Source: Caldisericaceae bacterium (lineage in GTDB: Bacteria; Caldisericota; Caldisericia; Caldisericales; Caldisericaceae). Taken from it: a stretch of DNA of 5,585 bases. Location of the stretch: assembly GCA_026987225.1 (NCBI GenBank), contig JALSNB010000027.1, positions 1 through 5,585 on the forward strand, written 5' to 3'. Numbering within the stretch: position 1 is the stretch's first letter; every line of letters starts with the position of its first letter. Both the position numbers and the translations under genes were made by a program. Under the pieces are notes generated by a model that did no database searches, was not told where the DNA came from, and saw nothing but the letters and a program-made list of their open reading frames with translations. Of this stretch, positions 1 through 5,351 are shown in pieces.

Positions 1-1
1 A

Positions 2-1090
2 AAAACGGGACAAATATTGAGGGAAAAAGGATTCAATCTGAACCTTGCCCCTGTCATAGACGTTTATTTGAAAGCGGGAAACCATATAGGCATAAGGAGT
101 TTCGGAAGTAACGAGAAAAGGGTTGCCACACTTTCCGTGTCTGCGATAAAAGGCCTGCACAAAGCGGGGGTTATGACAACGGTAAAACATTTCATAGGTT
201 ACGGAGGTGCGTTGAAAGATCCGCACAAAGGCCTGCCCGTTTTCATATCAGGTGAAGACGGGCTGAGAAAAGCGCTTTACCCGTTCGAAAAAACGGCGAA
301 ACATACGGATTTTATCATGAGTGCGCACATCATTGTAAAAGAACTTGACAGGGAGATGCCTGTTACGTTTTCTAAAAACGCACTGACATTTTTGAGAGTA
401 AAAAGCGGATTCAGAGGCCCGATTATTTCGGACTGTCTCGAAATGGGCGGTGCCGCAATCTTTCCGCCCGAAGAAACAGCGCTCAATGCCCTGCGCGCAG
501 GAAACGACATGCTGATCGTATCACATACTCTTTCCGTTCAAAAAGAGATGTTTAAAGCCGTTGAAAAGAAAGGCGGGAAAGATACGGAACGAGCCGTTAT
601 GCGTATCGAGAGTTTGAAAAAAAGAAAGTTTGCGGAAAGCAAAACAGGAGCTCTTGAAAAATACGTTACGGTTGTAAAAAACAGCGGATTCATCCCGCAA
701 AACGATTTCCATTTCCTGCACCCGAACGTAACGGAAGAGGTTCAGGTGGAAGAAATGGGAAAAATCGTAGGAAACTTTCCGCTTGATGCGGACAGTTCGG
801 ACATCGAAAAATTCGCATCGTTCGAAAACGAGCATGCGGTTATGGAAGTTTACAACGCATTCAGGCACAAAGGGCAAATTACGCTTGCAAAAAAGATAAA
901 ACAAAATGGTAAAAAACTATGCGTCATCGTGGCAGGCGATCCTGCCGACATACCGCTTTTCCGATTTGCCGATTGTGTCATTGCAACGCTTTCCCCGTTG
1001 AGCGGCATTATGGAATACGCACTGAAAGCGGTAAAAGGAAAAGAAAAATTCGGCGGGATACTTCCCGTTTCGGAGGAAATATGGAAATAG
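2..1090 (+). CDS. nagZ: NagZ-like family 3 glycoside hydrolase (beta-N-acetylglucosaminidase), 5' partial
   Basis: The reading frame is open from the left edge, so the true start and the first part of the barrel are missing; 362 residues are visible. It matches GH3: NLNLAPVIDV, then IGIRSFGS, then KHFIGYGG (Lys/His codons 185-190), then D-P-H (Asp 218-220, His 224-226), then SDCLEMGG with the likely nucleophile Asp at 431-433. In NagZ enzymes the D-x-H pair is the general acid/base dyad, so the catalytic set looks intact. After the barrel, from about 670, the motif VVKNSGFIP starts a compact C-terminal GH3 domain ending in SPLSGIMEYALKA and GGILPVS. This domain is about 140 residues, shorter than I recall for B. 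subtilis NagZ. The expected role is removal of non-reducing GlcNAc from muropeptides. Its location cannot be judged because the N-terminus is absent. Its end overlaps the next gene by 10 nt. Differences from the usual KHFPGHG and D-S-H leave some doubt about the exact substrate; the GH3 call itself is secure. Confidence 0.9.
   Translation, partial: KTGQILREKGFNLNLAPVIDVYLKAGNHIGIRSFGSNEKRVATLSVSAIKGLHKAGVMTTVKHFIGYGGALKDPHKGLPVFISGEDGLRKALYPFEKTAKHTDFIMSAHIIVKELDREMPVTFSKNALTFLRVKSGFRGPIISDCLEMGGAAIFPPEETALNALRAGNDMLIVSHTLSVQKEMFKAVEKKGGKDTERAVMRIESLKKRKFAESKTGALEKYVTVVKNSGFIPQNDFHFLHPNVTEEVQVEEMGKIVGNFPLDADSSDIEKFASFENEHAVMEVYNAFRHKGQITLAKKIKQNGKKLCVIVAGDPADIPLFRFADCVIATLSPLSGIMEYALKAVKGKEKFGGILPVSEEIWK
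1072..1076 (+). promoter_or_regulatory. Shine-Dalgarno GGAGG for the serine hydrolase gene
   Basis: GGAGG lies 4 nt before the ATG at 1081, inside the end of the GH3 gene. It fixes the start of the downstream gene at 1081, although that frame stays open further upstream. It suggests translation coupled to the GH3 gene. Confidence 0.75.
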
Positions 1091-2112
1091 AAAAAATTAT
1101 TGAAAACGCAGTGAACGAAAAAGTTGCAACCGGTATTGCCGTATCTTTTGTAACGGAAAACAAAACCGAACGGTTTGTTTTCGGGAAAACGGAAGAAAAC
1201 GGAACGGATATAAACGAAAAAACGCTGTTCGATCTTGCATCGCTCACAAAATCGATTTTTACGGCACCGCTCACTCTGAAGTTTGCCGAAGAAGGAATTC
1301 TTTCCATAAACGATTCGGTTTCTCATTATCTCGAAGGTTTTCCGCAGGAAATAACAATTCGCTCTCTTCTTACGCATACATCCGGAATTACGGCATGGCT
1401 TCCTCTGTATAAGAAAATCCCGACCGGAGAACCGAAAGGGGAAAGCGTAAAAAACATCACCCTGCAAGAGGCCGTGGAAAAAATAAAAATGTTCGGTATC
1501 AAAAGAAAACCTTTCGAAAAAGTCGAATACAGCTGCATGGGATATATACTGCTCGGTGCGATTCTCGAAAAAGTATCCGGGAAAAATTTGAAAACGCTTT
1601 CCGAAGAATTCTTTGAAAGCATGTCAATGAAAGACACGGGTTTTTTGCCGAAAGGAGATAATATTGCGGCAACGGAGCGGGTAAACGGCACACACCTCAA
1701 AGGAGTAGTGCACGACGAAAACGCACGCGCTCTATCCGGAGTGAGCACGAATGCGGGACTATTTTCGAACATTACGGATCTTGAAAAATTCGTCCGTGTC
1801 ATGCTTAAAGGCGGAGCTAATATTTTGAGCCCGTTTTCGGTAAATCTCATGAGAGAAAAGCAGACGGGAAACCTTATTCCGGAAAGAACAATCGGATGGC
1901 TGAAAGGGAGATTTTTCAGCGGCGCACCGGACTTTGCACCGGAAGATTCCATAGGGCACAGCGGATTTACGGGAACGTCAATTTTTATCGATTTTGAAAA
2001 CAAATGCGGCGTTATTATTCTTACAAACAGGGTTTACTACGGCAGGGAAAACAAAAAGCACATAAGGCTGAGGCGCATAGTGAGCAATACCTTTTACGGG
2101 AGGCTAAGGTGA
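1081..2112 (+). CDS. Cytosolic beta-lactamase-fold serine hydrolase, candidate muropeptide amidase (AmiE/YbbE-like)
   Basis: This 343-residue protein belongs to the beta-lactamase/class C-like family (PF00144). The nucleophile motif SLTK (S-x-x-K) is at residues 54-57, followed by LLTHTSGI at 96-103. YSCMGYILLG from Tyr150 corresponds to the YxN region, and HSGFTG from His293 corresponds to the KTG/HTG motif. The N-terminus (MEIEKIIENAV) is charged and has no hydrophobic core, so no signal peptide is seen and the protein is probably cytosolic. True class C beta-lactamases are exported. The start is set by GGAGG at 1072-1076. It overlaps the GH3 gene by 10 nt and anmK by 4 nt (GTGA). In B. subtilis the related AmiE (YbbE) is a MurNAc-L-Ala amidase encoded beside nagZ, so removal of the peptide from (anhydro)MurNAc is the best inference here. 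The third residue of the YxN element is Cys152, where Asn or Asp is usual. Other possibilities are a D-Ala carboxypeptidase or an esterase. The family is certain; the substrate is inferred. Confidence 0.85.
   Translation: MEIEKIIENAVNEKVATGIAVSFVTENKTERFVFGKTEENGTDINEKTLFDLASLTKSIFTAPLTLKFAEEGILSINDSVSHYLEGFPQEITIRSLLTHTSGITAWLPLYKKIPTGEPKGESVKNITLQEAVEKIKMFGIKRKPFEKVEYSCMGYILLGAILEKVSGKNLKTLSEEFFESMSMKDTGFLPKGDNIAATERVNGTHLKGVVHDENARALSGVSTNAGLFSNITDLEKFVRVMLKGGANILSPFSVNLMREKQTGNLIPERTIGWLKGRFFSGAPDFAPEDSIGHSGFTGTSIFIDFENKCGVIILTNRVYYGRENKKHIRLRRIVSNTFYGRLR
2098..2103 (+). promoter_or_regulatory. Shine-Dalgarno GGGAGG deciding the GTG start of anmK
   Basis: GGGAGG sits 5 nt before GTG at 2109. 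This supports the non-ATG start over the in-frame ATGs at 2124 and 2127, which fall inside the MSGTSLDG motif and come too late. Confidence 0.75.
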
Positions 2113-3212
2113 ATGCAATCGGAATGATGAGCGGAACATCGCTTGACGGTATTACCGTAGCCCTCGTTTCAACGATGCCCGACGGGGCGGATTTCAAAGT
2201 CATCGCGTTCAAAACATATCCGTTTGCAAAAGATATTAAGGAAAAAATCAAAAACACAATAGAAAACGGCAAAACGGAAAGCCTTGCATATATGAATTTT
2301 CTAATAGGAAAACTCTATGCCGAAACGCTTACAACGTTTATCAAAGAATTCGAAATAGAACGGAGCAAAATATACGCAGTGGGCATGCACGGGCAAACGG
2401 TGTTTCACAGCACGGAGAAATTCCCCTTTCCCGTCACGCTTCAAATAGGTGAGCCCGCATTTGTCGCATACGAAAGCGGCATTGACACGGTTGCGAATTT
2501 CCGTGCAAAGGATATTGCCGCAGGAGGGCAGGGGGCACCTCTCATACCGTTCTTTGACTTTTTGATCTTTTCAAAATACGGAAAAAACTTTGCAGTGCAA
2601 AATCTCGGAGGGATAGGCAACGTAACGTATGTTCCGAAAAACAAAAATGGAGTCATGGCATTTGACACCGGCCCGTGCAACATGCTTTTGGACAGTGCAA
2701 CCGAAACGCTTTTCGGCAAAGAATTCGACAGAAACGGGGAAATTGCGGCAAAAGGAAACATAATAGAACCTTTGCTAAAAGAATTGAAAGCGCACCCCTA
2801 CCTTAGTAAGAAACCGCCGAAAAGCACGGGGCGGAGCGAGTTCGGAACGGAGTTTACAAAACAAATACTGAAAAAATTCGAAAACAAAAAGAAAGAAGAT
2901 ATTATCGCAACACTGAACTTTTTCGTTGCATTCACAATAAAATACGCATACGAGAAGTTTTTGGGTGAGATCGATACGGTAATTCTCAGCGGGGGAGGGG
3001 CAAAAAACAAAACGCTTGTGAAAAACATCAGAAAACTCACAGGCAAAGAAGTCGTGCTTTCCGACAAATTCGGCATTCCGTCCGAAGCAAAAGAAGCCGC
3101 AGCATTTGCACTTTACGCAATAAGGACAAAAATGAAATTGCCTTCCAATTTGCCGAATGCAACCGGGGCAAAAAGAAAAGCGATCATAGGAGAAATAACA
3201 TATGCGGACTGA
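2109..3212 (+). CDS. anmK: Anhydro-N-acetylmuramic acid kinase
   Basis: AnmK hydrolyses the 1,6-anhydro bond of anhydroMurNAc and phosphorylates it with ATP, giving MurNAc-6-phosphate in the cytosol. The family signatures are all present in order: GMMSGTSLDG at residues 5-14, GMHGQTVFH, LQIGEPAF, FRAKDIAAGGQGAP with Asp135, QNLGGIGNV, AFDTGPCN with Asp186, KSTGRSEFG, and ILSGGGAKN near the C-terminus. Asp186 aligns with the Asp I recall as the catalytic base in the P. aeruginosa enzyme (GFDxGPGN). The length of 367 residues is close to E. coli AnmK (369). The GTG start is chosen for its well-spaced GGGAGG and because it gives the normal N-terminus; it overlaps the upstream stop as GTGA. The one departure I see is Cys190 where the motif normally has Gly. 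An AnmK implies that the cell handles anhydro-muropeptides, the products of lytic transglycosylases. The assignment is very secure. Confidence 0.97.
   Translation: MNAIGMMSGTSLDGITVALVSTMPDGADFKVIAFKTYPFAKDIKEKIKNTIENGKTESLAYMNFLIGKLYAETLTTFIKEFEIERSKIYAVGMHGQTVFHSTEKFPFPVTLQIGEPAFVAYESGIDTVANFRAKDIAAGGQGAPLIPFFDFLIFSKYGKNFAVQNLGGIGNVTYVPKNKNGVMAFDTGPCNMLLDSATETLFGKEFDRNGEIAAKGNIIEPLLKELKAHPYLSKKPPKSTGRSEFGTEFTKQILKKFENKKKEDIIATLNFFVAFTIKYAYEKFLGEIDTVILSGGGAKNKTLVKNIRKLTGKEVVLSDKFGIPSEAKEAAAFALYAIRTKMKLPSNLPNATGAKRKAIIGEITYAD
3188..3192 (+). promoter_or_regulatory. Shine-Dalgarno AGGAG for the SIS-domain gene
   Basis: AGGAG lies 9 nt before ATG at 3202, within the last codons of anmK. It favours 3202 over the in-frame ATG at 3220, which has no comparable site. 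Confidence 0.65.
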
Positions 3213-4230
3213 ATATTTTATGCACAAAGAGATTTTTGAAACGCCGCACGTCATGCAAAAAATCGTAAAAAACAAAAAAGCGATATGCGAAATTGCGGAG
3301 GAAATAAAGAGATTCGCACCCGTATCAATAACGGAAGTTTCGAGAGGGACTTCCGACAATGCGGCGATATTCGGAAAATACATTCTTGAATACTCAATGA
3401 AAATACCGGTTTCTCTGTCTGCATTTTCGCTTTACACATGGTACGGAAAGTATCCGAAACTTTCCCGCACTCTCGTAATCGGCATATCCCAATCCGGGGA
3501 AACGGAAGACGTATGCGACATTATAAAAATCGCAAACAGTGAAAACGCTTTCACGCTCGGCATCACAAACAGGAAGAAAAGCACTCTGAAAAAACTTTCC
3601 AAACGAACGATTTTGCTTAACGCAGGCACCGAAAAAAGCATAGCGGCAACAAAAACCTACACCGCAACGCTCACAGTCCTGTCACTTCTTGCGGAATGTT
3701 TCGGAAGCAAAATAGATACGGAAAAAGCGATTTCGGGCGCGGAAGATATTTTAAGCAGGGAAAAAGAAATTGCGGAGATTGCGGAAAGATACAGATTTGC
3801 AAACGATTTTATCGTTATAGGGCGGGGGTTTAACTATGCAAGCGCAAAAGAAACGGCGCTCAAGTTAAGAGAAACTTCGCAGATAAACGCAACCGGATTT
3901 TCTTCCATTGATTTTCTGCACGGCCCGCTTACGTCCGTTTCACCGCTCGTCCCGATTCTGTTTTTCATTCCGTATGACGAAACGTTCCGATCAAACCTCT
4001 CGGTGCTGGAAAAGATAAAAGATGCTGGGGGAGACGTGCTTGTCGTATCCGATAAAAAAAGCGCATGCGAAAAAGGCGATGTCTCTTTCAGAATTCCGGA
4101 AGGAGAAACGCTTACGTATCCGATAATCAACATCGTTTTCGCCCAGCTCTTTGCTTTCCATACGGCACTGTTCAAGAAGAAAAACCCGGACAAACCGGAA
4201 TTTTTGAGCAAAATAACGAAAGGGGTATGA
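3202..4230 (+). CDS. nagB-II: Double-SIS glucosamine-6-phosphate deaminase, NagB-II type (GlmS isomerase-like)
   Basis: This 342-residue protein has two SIS sugar-phosphate domains, at roughly residues 30-165 and 190-335. It resembles the isomerase half of GlmS but has no N-terminal glutaminase domain. Visible signatures are SRGTSDNAA (47-55), GISQSGETED (94-103, the phosphate-binding Ser/Thr loop), ATKTYTATL, IGRGFNYASAKETALKLRE, DFLHGPL (from Asp237), and the C-terminal NPDKPEFLSKITKGV, which fits the family's DPDxPRxLxKVT ending. NagB-II enzymes convert GlcN-6-phosphate to fructose-6-phosphate and ammonia, and replace the unrelated classical NagB. The adjacent nagA, which makes GlcN-6-phosphate, supports this over an AgaS-type ketose/aldose isomerase or a fructosamine deglycase. 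It overlaps anmK by 11 nt. The residue before the FLHGP element is Asp where this family and GlmS usually have Glu. The SIS call is certain; the exact substrate rests on motif style and neighbours. Confidence 0.88.
   Translation: MRTEYFMHKEIFETPHVMQKIVKNKKAICEIAEEIKRFAPVSITEVSRGTSDNAAIFGKYILEYSMKIPVSLSAFSLYTWYGKYPKLSRTLVIGISQSGETEDVCDIIKIANSENAFTLGITNRKKSTLKKLSKRTILLNAGTEKSIAATKTYTATLTVLSLLAECFGSKIDTEKAISGAEDILSREKEIAEIAERYRFANDFIVIGRGFNYASAKETALKLRETSQINATGFSSIDFLHGPLTSVSPLVPILFFIPYDETFRSNLSVLEKIKDAGGDVLVVSDKKSACEKGDVSFRIPEGETLTYPIINIVFAQLFAFHTALFKKKNPDKPEFLSKITKGV
4219..4225 (+). promoter_or_regulatory. Shine-Dalgarno AAAGGGG near the nagA start
   Basis: AAAGGGG ends 7 nt before ATG at 4233 but only 1 nt before the in-frame ATG at 4227. 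The spacing favours 4233, although the ATGA overlap at 4227-4230 makes the earlier start tempting. The proteins differ by just two residues. Confidence 0.55.
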
Positions 4231-4232
4231 AG

Positions 4233-5351
4233 ATGAAGATATACGCAAAACATTTTTTTATGCCTGAAGAGTTGAGAGAGCCGCTCTGTATCGAAGAAAA
4301 AGATGGCATAATAACAAGTATCGAAAGCAAAAAGTGCACTGACGCCTTAAATCTCGAAAAATTCGCAGTATCCGCAGGATTTATCGATGTCCATATACAC
4401 GGATTTTCAGGTTTTGATGTTTCGGACGGAAAAACCGAATCACTTCTTGAAATGTCAAAAAGGCTTCCGAAAACAGGAACAACGGCATTTTTGCCTACAT
4501 TTGTCGCTATGCCTTTTGAAAAACTCAAAAACGCTTTAACCGAAATGACGGATGCGGCAAAAGATGCGGAAGGCGCACTGCCTCTGGGATTTCACATAGA
4601 GGGCGCTTTTGTTAACCCCGAAAAATGCGGAGCGATGAACCCGCACTATTTTATCGAGCCGTCACTCGAAAAAGCGGAAGCGCTGAAAAAAGCGGGTAAT
4701 GTCAGGATGTTTACAGTCGCACCGGAATTAAAAAACGCAATAAGTGTTATAAAATTTCTTTACGAAAACAAAATAAGCGTATCGATAGGGCACAGCAATG
4801 CAAGTTTTCGGGATGCCGAAAAGGCGTTTCTTTCGGGTGCAAGTTCGATAACGCACTTTTTCAACGCAATGCCGCACTTTCACCACAGGAACACGGGCGT
4901 TATAGGTGCAGGGCTTGTTTATCCGTTCTATTTGCAGTTCATAGGCGATGCCGTGCACACATCGGCGGAAGTTTTGAAGATAATGCGCTTTGTAAAGGAG
5001 AGGCTCGTTCTGATAACGGACTGCACGGAGGCGGGTGGCATGCCCAAAGGAGAATATACGCTCGGCGATTACAAAATATTTGTTGACGAAACATCGGCGC
5101 GCTTGAAAGACGGAACGCTCGCAGGCTCAATTCTTACAATGGAAAAAGGCGTAAAAAATCTCGTTCGGATAGGCGGTTTCAGCATCGAGGAAGCGATACG
5201 TGCGGCAAGCGAAAATCCGGCAAAAAGTATAGGCACAAAAAACATAGGCAAAATAAAAACGGGCAATCTTGCAAATTTTACCGTTTTGGACGATGATCTT
5301 AACGTCGTTATGACGGTCGTAAAAGGAAAGGTGGTTTACGATGCAAGGTAA
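4233..5351 (+). CDS. nagA: N-acetylglucosamine-6-phosphate deacetylase
   Basis: NagA removes acetate from GlcNAc-6-phosphate to give GlcN-6-phosphate in the cytosol. It belongs to the amidohydrolase superfamily. In order the protein shows GFIDVHIHG with His54 and His56, HIEGAF with metal ligand Glu123, NPEKCGAMN, GHSNAS with His187, THFFNAM with His208, and ITDCTEAGG with catalytic Asp263. It then shows DGTLAGS and a C-terminal small-domain strand GNLANFTVLDDDL. The length of 372 residues compares with 382 in E. coli. The HxH pair in the first strand is kept, unlike E. coli NagA, where I recall Gln-x-Asn; this suggests a two-metal site as in the B. subtilis type. The start at 4233 is preferred on ribosome-site spacing; 4227 is possible. 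It follows the probable deaminase gene directly and overlaps the next gene by 11 nt. The assignment is very secure. Confidence 0.97.
   Translation: MKIYAKHFFMPEELREPLCIEEKDGIITSIESKKCTDALNLEKFAVSAGFIDVHIHGFSGFDVSDGKTESLLEMSKRLPKTGTTAFLPTFVAMPFEKLKNALTEMTDAAKDAEGALPLGFHIEGAFVNPEKCGAMNPHYFIEPSLEKAEALKKAGNVRMFTVAPELKNAISVIKFLYENKISVSIGHSNASFRDAEKAFLSGASSITHFFNAMPHFHHRNTGVIGAGLVYPFYLQFIGDAVHTSAEVLKIMRFVKERLVLITDCTEAGGMPKGEYTLGDYKIFVDETSARLKDGTLAGSILTMEKGVKNLVRIGGFSIEEAIRAASENPAKSIGTKNIGKIKTGNLANFTVLDDDLNVVMTVVKGKVVYDAR
5327..5334 (+). promoter_or_regulatory. Shine-Dalgarno AAAGGTGG for the epimerase gene
   Basis: AAAGGTGG is 6 nt before ATG at 5341, inside the last codons of nagA. It supports a real translation start in the +1-shifted frame that runs open to the window edge. 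Confidence 0.65.

Noticed and set aside
17..19. TTG as a start codon for the GH3 gene
   Set aside because: The frame stays open to the window edge, and the conserved barrel strand just after it needs more N-terminal sequence, so the gene is truncated by the window.
919..1080. Upstream in-frame extension of the serine hydrolase gene
   Set aside because: The extra residues are Arg/Cys/His-rich and unlike the family, overlap the conserved GH3 end, and a clear GGAGG favours the ATG at 1081.
850..2003. Long open frames on the minus strand (850-1467, 205 codons; 1326-2003, 225 codons)
   Set aside because: They lie entirely opposite strongly recognised genes, and their products are rich in Phe, Ser, Cys and Arg with no domain I know. 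This is what the reverse of Lys/Glu-rich coding gives.
2004..2108. Longer anmK start within the serine hydrolase gene
   Set aside because: The added segment overlaps the conserved C-terminal end of the hydrolase and would precede the normal AnmK N-terminus by 35 residues. GTG at 2109 with GGGAGG gives the expected length.
1081..2112. Antibiotic-resistance class C beta-lactamase
   Set aside because: There is no export signal, the motif is HSG rather than KTG, the YxN element is changed, and the gene sits inside a recycling operon.
2775..3383. Minus-strand frame of 202 codons opposite anmK and the SIS gene
   Set aside because: It is Cys/Phe-rich, has no recognisable domain, and is fully covered by two conserved genes on the other strand.
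4054..4060. Run of seven A as a possible programmed frameshift or slippage site
   Set aside because: The run is not in the phase of a slippery heptamer for this gene, no alternative frame of value follows, and A-runs are common in this Lys-rich sequence.
4065..4226. Longer nagA start within the SIS gene
   Set aside because: The extension is the shifted translation of the conserved C-terminal SIS domain; starting at 4227 or 4233 gives the usual NagA N-terminus.
3202..4230. Truncated GlmS (glucosamine-6-phosphate synthase)
   Set aside because: There is no glutaminase domain or remnant upstream, the gene has its own ribosome site and start, and stand-alone double-SIS proteins of this length are a known deaminase family.
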